From Glandiceps talaboti (taxonomy: Eukaryota > Hemichordata > Enteropneusta > Spengelidae): a stretch of 27,500 nucleotides of DNA. The stretch lies in contig NC_135562.1 of assembly GCF_964340395.1 (NCBI RefSeq), forward strand, positions 14,011,296-14,038,795, in the 5' to 3' direction. The notes beneath the pieces were generated by a model, which had not been told where the DNA came from, did no database searches, and saw nothing but the letters and a program-made list of their open reading frames with translations. The translations under genes were made by a program, and so were the position numbers. Positions 13,141 to 24,686 of this stretch are shown piece by piece (within the stretch, counting starts at the first letter, position 1; each line of letters opens with the position of its first letter).

Positions 13141-13144
13141 TCAT
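13109..13144. repeat. (ACAT)n tract on the 5' side of the Penelope-like fragment
   Basis: Short ACAT repeat directly abutting the truncated end of the PLE fragment. With 11858-12112 it brackets the insertion. Confidence 0.85.
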
Positions 13145-13500
13145 ACGTTAGGCTGACAGATCAGCCGTAGTCAGTGCTGTCTAATCTCCCTTTCCCCAAA
13201 CCAGGGCCAAAACAGGGAGGGCTCATAAGCTCAGACTATCGACGCCATTACATCACTTTAAGTGATATAATATCTATAACAAGATGTTCAACTTCAACAG
13301 TCCCAAATTATCCACACTTGTCAGAATAGAAATGTCTTTGTATATATACCTCCTGTGTCATGTATGTGGGTGTCGTGTATATATCCAGTAGGCGTAATTA
13401 GGTCATTAAGTTTTCACTTGTATCACTAATTACTGTATAGTAGTTTTTTCAAAAACTATGGCAGCTAGATATTACAGAAGTACATCTATGTATCACTTAC

Positions 13501-13617
13501 CGTAAACTTCACCGTAACAGTTTAATGGGACTTCACTTGAATGTTTTGGACTCCACGTAGTCAGAAAGACGAACAGACGATAACGTGATCACGTGCCCTT
13601 GATCTTAGGTCAAATGA
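13501..13617 (-). promoter_or_regulatory. Non-coding first exon and core promoter of HNMT-like copy 1
   Basis: On the minus strand a strong donor, TTACG|GTAAGTGA, ends the exon at 13501. It is conserved in unit 2 (donor after 18475). A TATA-like CTATAAA (13643-13649 on the plus strand as TTTATAG) lies upstream in both units, which would put transcription start near 13617; that is inference. A perfect 12-bp palindrome, ACGTGATCACGT, lies at 13583-13594, inside the predicted leader. In unit 1 it overlaps an E-box (CACGTG) at 13591-13596. The exon would join the acceptor at 9370 across a 4.1-kb intron containing the LINE, the DNA transposon and the PLE. Confidence 0.55.
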
Positions 13618-13869
13618 CGAAAGGTGAATCTGTGTTGTTAGGTTTATAGTTGCTTCTAGTCATAGTGTTAAAAGACAGACCCTAGATTTTCTCGTTCGCA
13701 AAGTTTGCATTCGTTAGGGCAGGGGCAACAAAACTGATGGGGCGGAGGTGCAGGCGAGAAAACAAATTGTAAGTACACCTCATACCGAGCACATGCAGTA
13801 TAACGTTCATAATTATAAAAACACGGGCAAGGAGTCAAGTCATAGAAGTGTTGTTTTTCTTTTGTTGTT

Positions 13870-13878
13870 CTTGATGGT

Positions 13879-13944
<66 letters not shown>
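13870..13944. repeat. (TTG)n microsatellite, unit 1 first tract
   Basis: About 75 bp of TTG repeat upstream of the HNMT-like copy 1 promoter. It is the left partner of a second tract at 14672-14820. Confidence 0.9.
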
Positions 13945-13945
<1 letters not shown>

Positions 13946-14671
13946 GTCACAAGGTGAATTTTGTAAAGTATACTAGACTGACCCTTGGTCGGTCGATATC
14001 CCATTTATGTAAATTGAATAGGGTGGTTGGTGGCTACTATTAGCATATTAGAGTACAGTGGTTGGTGGTGGATAGGGCACTATACAAAGGCCTGAGAGCC
14101 CGTCCTCCTGGCACAGATCACTTTTGCTTCGCCGTCTGACGACCAAATATCATCTTAATTTGGTTGAAGCCTTGCTGGTTGTTGTTGCTGTATGGACTCT
14201 GAAATTGTACACTAACTGTGCACTGTAGAACCTCGTTGAATATCTACAAGCTGGCATGCTGAAACGCTAACTGCAACCCAAACAATAGTGTGTGACTGCT
14301 TCGGACTCACTCGACGAAAGTAATTCGATAGTACTGAACTTGTAAGTAATTCACGCGAACAACGCGTACGGGCACGTGTCGGATGACAACCTGAACCTTT
14401 AGTTGTGATTTTGATTAAGTTGCCACCACCAACCTTTAACTTATCAGTCCTTTAACTCATGTTACATGCAATGTACTAGAAATTTATTTAATTCTTTAGT
14501 CTTGCTGAGTGTTGTACATATTTTTTTCACTTGCATTAACATAACAAAGTTCTTGAAGCGAAACCTGTGACCCCGTGTGTATGCGGGCATTCTTTTCCGT
14601 AGAAACGGTTGGTTCCCCACCCTCTAGACTGCAATTACGCTACAAATCCCACTCGGTTATCTTGGCATTGT
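13945..14671. other. Block between (TTG)n tracts present only in unit 1
   Basis: About 720 bp with no recognisable gene. In unit 2 the corresponding position is one continuous (TTG)n-rich tract (18847-18985). Either the block was inserted into the repeat in unit 1, or unit 2 lost it by recombination between two (TTG)n tracts. Confidence 0.5.
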
Positions 14672-14673
14672 AG

Positions 14674-14705
<32 letters not shown>

Positions 14706-14820
14706 GCTGTTGTTGTTGTTGTTGTTGTTGAATGTGTTGTTTTTGTTGTTGTTATTGTTGTTGTTGTTGGTGGTGGTGGTGGTGGTGGTATTGTTGTTGT
14801 TGTTGTTGTTGTTGTTATTG
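14672..14820. repeat. (TTG)n/(TGG)n microsatellite, unit 1 second tract
   Basis: TTG repeats with TTTTTG and a GGT block. Frames through it (poly-Cys/Trp, poly-Thr/Pro) are artefacts. Confidence 0.9.
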
Positions 14821-15002
14821 TTTGGTCATGACAATTGAGTCGCATATCTCATATACATATTTTATATATGTATATATAAAAAAAAACATATCCATCTCAG
14901 TGAATGCCCAATACCTGTCTGTCATATGTGTGTATAACATAATGAACAGACAATAGTTGAAGTTTATCTACAACACATCCCAGTGACCTAATTCAATCTA
15001 TT

Positions 15003-16642
<1,640 letters not shown>

Positions 16643-16685
16643 CGCTCTTCTTCAGGTTCTGTAGGATAATAAATGACAATCTTAT

Positions 16686-16687
<2 letters not shown>

Positions 16688-16764
<77 letters not shown>
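16688..16764. repeat. (AT)n microsatellite at the LINE 3' end in unit 2
   Basis: About 75 bp of AT repeat where unit 1 has only ATAAATGTA. It lies at the 3' terminus of the LINE fragment, so it may be an expanded tail repeat. Confidence 0.85.
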
Positions 16765-16767
<3 letters not shown>

Positions 16768-17860
16768 TTTATTGCATCAAGGCAACTGACCCATGACCTC
16801 ACAAGGAATAAATAGACTATACATTGGTCACATAACTTAGTAGAAAAGATACAAATTTGTGATTATATGTTAACATGTTAACACGCCACCAGTGGCAATT
16901 ATTGGCCATTATGCCTAATCATGAATGCCTTGTAAATATAAAGGCTTAGTCGTTGTATAATATGGGAGTTTTGTCAGAGGACATCAGATCGATAAATTTG
17001 AACATATTTGGGTGAGTCCAGTAATATCGAGGTATGTACCTATTCCTGAGCAGACCAAATTGTGTACACAATAAAACGAAATGAATCCCATCTTCAATAA
17101 CCCCGACAGTTGCTGCACACCCTATCTGCAGGTGAGGTTCTCGGCCTGGTTAAACGGCCAGCCTCGATTTGGAGTGGGTGGGACGAAACTCTTAATCTAG
17201 TGAGAGCATCTCTATATTTCGTAATAGACACATTGTCTAAATACGGTTTGAAATTAAAATGTATCAAAATGTCTGTATCATCTTGCTCTAGACGAATCGT
17301 TCAACCTACTGTTCCAAGTTTGCATATATTTGTCAGATAGTCGCTGCGTAAATAAAGCCAAGAATTTAAACTCCTCCACCACCCCCTGTTGCATCCATGT
17401 ATACGTCACTCCCAACTCAGCTAACATATGTTTTACTGACGACACCCAACAATTATATCTGGGATGTTGTTGCAGATCAGTCAATAAAACATCATAAATT
17501 TTCCTTATATATTTGCTTGGCTTACAGTATATTATTTTCAACCAAAATCTTACAATCCTATAAAAGCGAACTATTCGATATGGGACTCTACCAAGTTCAC
17601 CATAGATGAAATCATTTTGTGTACTCTGCTTAACGCCAAGAAGCTTTTACAGAATGACAAATGAACTCTCTCAATAGCGTCAGCATGAACAAAACCCCAT
17701 ATCTCATCCCCATAATTTATGATAGGAGAAACTAAAGTGTCAAATAAATATAAAACATGCCTAGGGGTGAGGTTTTCAAACTTATAAAGATATGTATTCA
17801 GTTGAAAAACTGCTTTCTGCGCTTGACCGCCAATGTTCTTTTCGCCTCATCAAAAGAACC
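16765..17860 (-). mobile_element. LINE 3' fragment in unit 2 (uninterrupted)
   Basis: Minus-strand reading from about 17860 gives NLTPRHVLYLFDTLVSPIIN, YGDEIWGF and ADAIERVHLS, then STQNDFIYGELGRVP, LLTDLQQHPRYN, EEFKFLALFTQRLSDKY, LNDSSRARCYRHFDTF, ALTRLRVSSHPLQIEAGR, a CSNC motif and EDGIHFVLLCTQF. This is the normal order at the C-terminal end of CR1/L2-type ORF2 proteins. At least one single-base deletion (near 17643) and a stop before EDGIH make it a pseudogene. It lies in intron 1 of HNMT-like copy 2 and ends close to the acceptor of the first coding exon. Confidence 0.75.
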
Positions 17861-17862
17861 TC

Positions 17863-17911
17863 ATACATACATACATACATACATACATACATACATACAT
17901 ACATACATACA
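17863..17911. repeat. (ACAT)n microsatellite, unit 2 (empty PLE site)
   Basis: Twelve or so ACAT repeats. This is the paralogue of the tract that the Penelope-like fragment splits in unit 1. Confidence 0.9.
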
Positions 17912-17992
17912 TTAGTCTGACAGATCAGCCGTTGTCGGCGCACTCTAATCTCCCTTTCCCCAAACTAGGGCGGGCTGATAAGCTCAGACTAA
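17912..17992. repeat. 81-bp imperfect inverted-repeat element next to (ACAT)n
   Basis: Left end TTAGTCTGAcagATCAGCC pairs with right end GGCTGATaagcTCAGACTAA. A more degraded copy is in unit 1 (about 13150-13230). No coding content. It may be a small MITE or a structured repeat; its consistent place beside ACAT in both units shows it predates the duplication. Confidence 0.55.
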
Positions 17993-18128
17993 TGACGTCA
18001 TTACATCACTTTAAGTGATATGATAAGTATAACAAGGTGTTCAACTTCAACAGTCCCAAATTAGACACACTCGTCAGAATAGAAATGTTTTTGTATAAAC
18101 CTCCTTTGTCATGTACATTTGTATGTGG

Positions 18129-18363
18129 GTGTCGTGTCAATCTGATTGAAATCCGATGTGGTGAAAGCGGCGAGATGTCCTTATTTACCTCTATTCGTCG
18201 TGTTGTGACGTTTGTTTTGTTCGGAGTGATCGCCGCCTTCAGTGGGAAGGCGGCGATCACTCCGAACAAAACAAACGTCACAGTCACAACACGATGAATA
18301 GATGTAAATAAGGACATCTAGCCGCTTTCACCACATTGGATTTCAATCAGATTGGTGTCGTGT
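18129..18363. mobile_element. 217-bp foldback (long-TIR) element with 9-bp target duplication
   Basis: The element is 18138-18354. Its left arm (18138-18240) and right arm (18246-18354) are near-perfect inverted copies: about four mismatches and a 6-nt insertion (CAGTCA) in the right arm, with a 5-nt loop. The ends are CAATCTGATTGAAATCC and its complement. GTGTCGTGT flanks both sides (18129-18137, 18355-18363), and unit 1 (about 13369-13377) has one uninterrupted copy. A 9-bp target duplication with very long inverted repeats fits Mutator-like or foldback DNA transposons; superfamily assignment is inference. It is non-coding. It entered unit 2 after the duplication and sits in intron 1 of HNMT-like copy 2. 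Confidence 0.85.
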
Positions 18364-18474
18364 ATATATCCAGTAGGCGTAATTAGGTCACTTGTATCAC
18401 TAACTACTGCATAGTATTATTTTCAAAAACTATGGCAACGGGGTGTTACAGAAGTACTCCTATGTATCACTTAC

Positions 18475-18595
18475 CGTAAACTTCACCGAAACAGTTTAAT
18501 GGGACTTCACTTGTTTTGGACTCCACGTAGTCAGAAAGACGAACAGACGGACGAGAACGTGATCACGTACCCTTAAAAGGTCTTAGGTCAAATGA
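18475..18595 (-). promoter_or_regulatory. Non-coding first exon and core promoter of HNMT-like copy 2
   Basis: The donor TTTACG|GTAAGTGA (exon end 18475) matches unit 1. The TATA-like element is TTTATAG at 18621-18627 (plus strand), so the start is expected near 18595; that is inference. The palindrome ACGTGATCACGT is conserved at 18557-18568, but the adjoining E-box of unit 1 is lost here (CACGTA instead of CACGTG). The exon would splice to the acceptor at 16659 across a 1.8-kb intron. Confidence 0.55.
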
Positions 18596-18846
18596 CGAAA
18601 GGTGAATCTGTACTGTTAGCTTTATAGTTGCTGCTAGCCATATTGTTAAAAAAAACACAGACCGTAGTTTGCGTTCATTAGAGAAGGGGCAACAAAAATG
18701 ATGGAGGGGTACCGGTGCAGGGGAGAAAACAAATTGTAAGTACACCTCATACATAGCACATGCAGTATAAAGTTCATAATTATTAAAACACTGGCAAGGA
18801 GTCAAGTCGTAGAAGTGATTTTTTTTACTTTTGTTATTCTTGATGG

Positions 18847-18847
18847 T

Positions 18848-18889
<42 letters not shown>

Positions 18890-18917
18890 GCTGTTATTGT
18901 TGTCGTCGACGACGACG

Positions 18918-18955
<38 letters not shown>

Positions 18956-18985
18956 ATTGATGATGCTGCTGCTGCTGCTGCTGTT
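18847..18985. repeat. (TTG)n/(GTC)n/(GCT)n microsatellite, unit 2
   Basis: TTG repeats interrupted by a short self-complementary GTCGTCGACGACGAC segment and ending in (TGC)n. Corresponds to both (TTG)n tracts of unit 1 fused. Confidence 0.9.
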
Positions 18986-19258
18986 TTGTCATGACAATTG
19001 AGTCACATCTCTCATATAAAAAAAAACATCCTCATCTCAGTGAATGCCCAATACCTGCTTGTCATCTTTGTGTATAACATATTGAACAGACAATAGTTGA
19101 AGTTTGTCTTCATAGGTCATAGTACAGCCTTTGGCGGCGAACCATATTTCAATCTTCACATGAACGATTTTAATCGGGGAGCGCTGCCAACGCAACTGTA
19201 AGGTGCAGTTACAAAGAGCCCTCTACATGGTCTACCTGTATACTTCAAGGACGCTAAA

Positions 19259-19384
19259 GTTACTTATACTATTTCGCTATCCAAACTAACATTTTGATTT
19301 TTTATTAATTTACAATTATTGGAACGATAGCGAAAATTCAACAAATCTAAATGTCAGTTAGAATAGAGGAATAGTGTAAGTAAC
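19259..19384. mobile_element. 126-bp MITE-like inverted repeat
   Basis: Left arm begins GTTACTTATACTATT and right arm ends AATAGTGTAAGTAAC; about 36-bp imperfect arms surround an AT-rich centre. No clear target duplication was found. Likely a small non-autonomous DNA transposon remnant. Confidence 0.5.
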
Positions 19385-19516
19385 ATCTGTCGTTCAAGTC
19401 TACAGACAGGCCACCTTCTACAAGAAGATGCATTATTATCTTTGCACAGACATATATCTGTACAATATAGTTCAACTCCCTCGCGAGGAAACAATTCATT
19501 GCAATCTCTCTAATAA

Positions 19517-19559
19517 GTAAGTCCACACACAGCGAATATTTATTGGTGTGTGGACTTAC
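19517..19559. other. Perfect 14-bp hairpin
   Basis: GTAAGTCCACACAC (19517-19530) and its exact complement (19546-19559) are separated by a 15-nt loop. It could be a cruciform or RNA stem, or a small transposon remnant. Function unknown. Confidence 0.6.
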
Positions 19560-20832
19560 GCGATCTCAGAAAACAGTGTTATTTTACCCCTTTCATATTT
19601 GCCAAGTATCTCAAAATTGTCGATATCTTAGTGTCCTACGGGTGTCCTACCAGGTATCCCGTTGGTGAAGAATCTTCAAACAAAATCAACGGATGGTCTC
19701 TAGATAGACTAGATCAAATCGTGCCATTTGGGGGTTTTGTCCATTTTGACTCGAAACGAACTGCTTCAATGAGACTCAAACCGACAGCTTGCGGATTCCA
19801 AATCCGACCACCCTAACCATTCGACTTGTGTTGACCGCAACTCATTACCATGCCTTCCTTTTGTTATACATGGGTGTTCAATTAATTCTGGGTCCAAACG
19901 TTTAAATCAAGACATCTATATTGTGTACAAACATCCGTTTGTAAAGTGAATATTGGTATCATTCAACATTGTTGAATGATCTCCTCGGAGTAATTGAGTT
20001 GAATGTACTCAAATTGGCTTGGCAGAATGGCGTATTGACTACATTTATAATTAACGTGCTCAGTGTAACCCACACCACTACAGCCTCTCCAGGTATGACG
20101 TAGACAATAACGTCACCAATTATGTCATCAAAATCTTCCAAAATGCCATGTCGACGACAGTTACTACTTCTCTCTCGCAGTTGTCAAAACTCGTAATGCT
20201 CACGTCTTACTTATATCACAACTTGAATGACGTCAGAGCAGGGGGGGTCAATTACTCCAGATTTTAACACATGTACACGTGTGAATACACGCCGGAAGTT
20301 TGACCCTCAATATCAGATTAATCATTTTGTAAACTGACATTTACGTCAGATGAGGTGGACATTGCTGTGCGTCAACTATTCCCTCGGGATAGCTAAGTAT
20401 GTATACTTCCCGAGGACATACTAAACTTCCCTTCCCATTGGTATATGCGGTAGGACTATTACACCTGGTAATAACCTGCCGCGTTTGTCTTTATTTCATA
20501 TCATTGTCAACTTCATCGATGTGTCTATCATTTTACCAGAGCTCTGCATATTACGGTAGTCTTGACAACGGTCTACCAGTTATTATGACTATTGAGAACA
20601 CGATTTTGACAAGTTTAGTGATTAAGCTATTGAATGGTCAGCGTTGTTCAGTTTGAAGAATTAAAGGACTAACGGTACTACATGCTAGGCTAATTGACAT
20701 CTTGATTTTTTGAATTTTCACTCTTCAAAATTTCAGAGAATCAAAAAAAAGTTAGCAGAGTGGTAAACTATTTGAAGATGTCACAAATTTATGTCTATTA
20801 TAAATCTGCAGAAAAATGCATCATTGTAGTCT

Positions 20833-21006
<174 letters not shown>

Positions 21007-21055
21007 CACCTACCCCTAACGTAGAATCACCGTTTCTCCTTGTTCCTCTCCTCCT

Positions 21056-21378
21056 CCACTCATCATCATCACCACCACCATCACCACCACCACCACCACC
21101 ACCATAGTCTAGCTCCTGATGACAGGGAACGTATTCCGTACTACAATGTACTCCATTACTCTATTCCACATTGTAGTACGGAATACTGTCCCTGTCAGGA
21201 CCTAGACTACCACCACCACCATTATCATCACTACCACCACCACCACCACCACCACCACTACCACCACCAACACCATCATCATCATCATCATCATCATCAT
21301 CATTATCATCATCAAGTCATCACAACCATCATCATTACTACTACTACCACCACCACCATCATCATCACCATCACCACC

Positions 21379-21433
<55 letters not shown>

Positions 21434-21468
21434 CCAACATCGATCAACACCACCAGCAGCAGCAGCAC
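21056..21468. repeat. (CCA/TCA)n trinucleotide array split by a palindrome
   Basis: ACC and ATC repeats at 21056-21104 and 21209-21468 surround the inverted repeat 21105-21209. His- and Asp/Val-rich frames through it are artefacts of the repeat. Confidence 0.9.
21105..21209. mobile_element. 105-bp palindromic insert inside the trinucleotide array
   Basis: Arms of about 42-45 bp: the left begins TAGTCTAGCTCCTGA, the right ends TCAGGACCTAGACTA, and both share GTATTCCGTACTACAATGT and its complement around an 18-nt loop. Both flanks are ACC repeats, as if a foldback/MITE had inserted into, or seeded, the microsatellite. Confidence 0.55.
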
Positions 21469-22551
21469 TGACTTCTTCTTCCTTTCTAAATTAAATTATA
21501 TTGAATGAATTGCATATATATGTTCATGTTTTTGCGTAACTTGCCACTATAACAGGTGAAACAATTTGACGCGGATAATTGTTCGCAAGGTTTGTGGGTA
21601 ATTGAAACAAAGGTCTTTAAACATTAAATTAAAGTATTCTAAAATGAAATAAAATTCCTGTAATCGCCTATTCGGTAAACCACAAACCTTGAAATATGGT
21701 TCATAGTATATGTCTTGCTACGTCCATATACTATCTAAAGGAGATACATTTTATGTGTCTTTGCCGTGTACATGTTAATTTTTCCTCCTTTGAGTCAATA
21801 TAATTTAAATTTCTAGTATTGACAATGAACAGTAAACATGAAATACTACCATATTAAGTATGGGTGACATAGTTTTCAGGATGATATCATAGCTCACAGT
21901 GATGCGGTTACTTAGCAACAAAGAACTGTTACACTTTAATACACTGGTACTGGAAATGCAGCCCAATTCATGTTAGTGTTCACTGTCTCTGTTTGACATT
22001 ACAACCACGCAGATACCATTAAGAAAGTGCATGTGCTACACTTCAAGATGGCAAGACTGAATGAATACAACTTCTTGCTACATTTTGTCTCAGTGAAATG
22101 AACTATTAAGTGCCACCGTACATACGTCAAAATCTGATGTCAAAACATTGGCGCCCGCCTGTCTGAGCTTAGTTGCAGTAAGTTTAAATTATGTATTCAT
22201 TTAGACACAATTTAGCAAGATGTTGCGATTTTGCTAGATTGTGCAGAATGTGCAATGCCTTTATTTATTGATCTAAGGCTGGTTGTATCAAACAAAACCA
22301 GTGAACTAGTACTAACATGACAACACAACATGTAACATGACATGACAATAACAATGTTATGCCCACAACAAGGTAGAGCAGTAAACATGTTGTTCAACTT
22401 GAATGTCCAATTATTCGCCTTGGTTCTTGCAAACAAAGAGTAACATGTTGCAACTATTAGCCTGTAAACGCGTGCCAAGTCCAAAGTGGAATAATTTTGC
22501 AATAAACAGAGTTGGTATTTTTAGGAGACCTTGAATGTCACGAGAGTAGTG

Positions 22552-22564
22552 TGACCTTTGACCT
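22552..22564 (-). promoter_or_regulatory. Perfect DR1 nuclear-receptor element
   Basis: On the minus strand this reads AGGTCA-A-AGGTCA, the consensus direct repeat with 1-bp spacing bound by HNF4 and RXR heterodimers. Binding is inference from the motif alone. Confidence 0.45.
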
Positions 22565-22608
22565 ATCAAAAGCTAATCATCGTCAGTGGAGGGAATTGTA
22601 TGGCATTT

Positions 22609-22860
22609 TTATGGTGATCGCTGGGTGTCAACTCTACGCAAAGAGGTCATGATATTGGGGCGACTGAGATGAGAGTTCACATGTACACCCACAGCGTAGG
22701 CTGTACTGTAGTCTAATACAGCGTGTTGAGTCATTAACACTACGTCATCGGACTCTTCACCCACATGTAAAACATCTGTTGTCAAGGAATCTACAGAGAA
22801 TTTTATATCTGGATAGCCAAACCACTGAGAAGTGATACTCTGGTTGAGCCGATGAGATAT
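22609..22860 (-). CDS. Weak candidate terminal exon, product unknown
   Basis: The minus strand is open for about 80 codons from a possible acceptor (CTCAACCAG, about 22855) to a TAA at 22609. Composition is balanced rather than repeat-like (YPDIKFSVDSL, GEESDDVVLMTQHAVLDYS). It resembles no family I can name and no partner exon was found, so this could be chance. Confidence 0.2.
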   Translation of the reverse strand: MSHRLNQSITSQWFGYPDIKFSVDSLTTDVLHVGEESDDVVLMTQHAVLDYSTAYAVGVHVNSHLSRPNIMTSLRRVDTQRSP

Positions 22861-23558
22861 CATGTCGACACAGGGGGTGAGTATCGCTATTATAGTTTCT
22901 ATCAAACAGCTACGTGTACAATCTATTGCCTACATTAATACATTAACAACAGAACATTCCGTTTCTATACACATAGCCCCAACATCATGGATTCTAGATT
23001 ACTGAACAAGTGCACTTAATTTTAATTTTCGCTTCCTGTTTTCACGACTTGGTTCATTTTCGTAATCAAACTTGGGTCGAAACACGCTAGATGGACATTT
23101 GTCTGAAATGAAACCGTGAGAAGTTTAAAACCCCGAGAGTGACGTTTTAGATAACACTGCGAACATTGTTATAAACACTAGTGGGGGCAGAATCATGGCG
23201 TGAAATCTATATAAAAGGGTAAGAATGGGATCTCAATATACTTCTTTTAAGAATCTGGTTACGCTTGTCTGCACATTTGGAACGCATATACAAATTACTA
23301 TCTATTCACTAGACATACTTACTTCACCAGAGCATCCAGATAGCTAAGTTTTTTCATATTTGGAAAAACCCAAAACTCCATACATACATTACAATGGTTA
23401 GACTGTTTGTAAGTCATTCGTGGCCTATATTGTTATGCCTACATTTAGTAATTTATTACCTAACGCGTTCTACGCTCAAGAACAGCTTCGCAATTGTTGT
23501 CTTTATGTTTCACTTTAGGAGAGATTTCTACACTAACTGAATGTCACCACAGTTTCGT

Positions 23559-23571
23559 AGGTCACAGGTCA
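23559..23571 (+). promoter_or_regulatory. Second perfect DR1 nuclear-receptor element
   Basis: Reads AGGTCA-C-AGGTCA. It lies 1.0 kb from the first DR1 and 1.1 kb upstream of the first recognised NRPS-like exon. Confidence 0.45.
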
Positions 23572-24145
23572 ACATACTTATAGCGTTAAGGTTTCGTGCA
23601 AACAAACTGTAACCTCAAATGACCCATTGATGACAACGATATTAACGGCAACGTAAAATGATACTTTAGGTTGACCCCAATCGTCGTAAAACTGCTTACA
23701 TTCTGGCTATATAATGAATAAGTGTGTTGACCCCAACAATATCAGAATATGATAAAAATTAGCAACCGGTTTATAACATGACATGTATTGTGATAAATAG
23801 AAAATTTTATCATTTTTTCGTCTGAAATTCATAAATCTCTGCTTCTTTACTCAATATGAATTTACGACATGCCAGAAAGTTGGTTACGGAAGCACAAGTA
23901 CATGTTACTTGTTAGACAGTCTAGCAGTCTAGAGGCTATCGATGTGGTCAAATCTCAAAATCTCTCTTCACACCCGGTATCCCTCAAGAGGCTATCCATG
24001 GCTCAATTTGATTCTCCTTCAAAGCGACGGATCAAAGGATCAAAGTAACAGATAACCGGTAGACCATTTACATGAGATTTCATCATAGCTTGCAAATATT
24101 ATGTCTCAAGATCAGTGAGACTAATCGCAAGGATTCATGTTGAGA

Positions 24146-24452
24146 TAGACACAATATAGATAACACACAAACATCCCTTGCACATTGCCTGCTCTGTAGA
24201 CACAATATAGATAACACACAAACATCCCTTACACAGTGCCTGCTCTGTAGACACAATATAGATAACACACAAACATCCCTTACACAGTGCCTGCTCTGTA
24301 GACACAATATAGATAACACACAAACATCCCTTACATAGTGTCTGCTCTGTAGACACAATATAGATAACACACAAACATCCCTTACACAGTGTCTGCTCTG
24401 TAGACACAATAAAGATAACATTCAAACATCCCTTACACAGTATCTGCGCTGT
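24146..24452. repeat. 51-bp minisatellite, six tandem copies
   Basis: The unit starts TAGACACAATATAGATAAC and recurs every 51 bp (about 24146, 24197, 24248, 24299, 24350, 24401), with the outer copies most diverged. Because 51 is divisible by three and the unit lacks stops in two minus-strand frames, it creates false 17-residue repeat proteins. It lies in what is probably an intron or upstream region of the NRPS-like gene. Confidence 0.9.
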
Positions 24453-24686
24453 AGTTTGTTATAAATGATAACAAAAACAACATACAAATTTAACAAATGT
24501 AGAACAGAAGCTGTGTAGGAAATGTTTGTGTGCCACCTTTATTGTGTCTGACACCTCTGATCTTGATACATCCGATAGCATTTGCAACCTAAAACGAACT
24601 CTCCTGTGTTGGACTTTCAAATGAGAAACTGAAGAAAAAAAATTATCCACATGTTAAAACGTTCATATGGATATATTGACTCACAG

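Larger units (their letters stand above)
21469..24145. other. Unassigned region upstream of the recognised NRPS-like exons
   Basis: No confident exon, RNA gene or transposon recognised. It holds two perfect DR1 motifs (22552-22564 and 23559-23571) and one weak minus-strand candidate exon (22609-22860). A domain preceding the carrier would be expected upstream of 24687, but no adenylation-domain motif was recognised here. Confidence 0.35.

Noticed and set aside
17110-17340. 76-codon plus frame in unit 2
   Set aside because: Antisense shadow of the LINE C-terminal coding region.
19550-19816. 88-codon plus frame
   Set aside because: No recognisable family, no splice sites in phase, and it overlaps the right arm of a hairpin.
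20399-20656. Frame starting MYTSRGHTKLPFP considered as an adenylation-domain core (TSGxTGxPK)
   Set aside because: The glycine-rich core is not actually present and the following residues do not fit; similarity is superficial.
24146-24452. Regular repeats considered as a CRISPR array
   Set aside because: The whole 51-bp unit is repeated with no unique spacers, and the sequence is animal nuclear DNA; it is a minisatellite.
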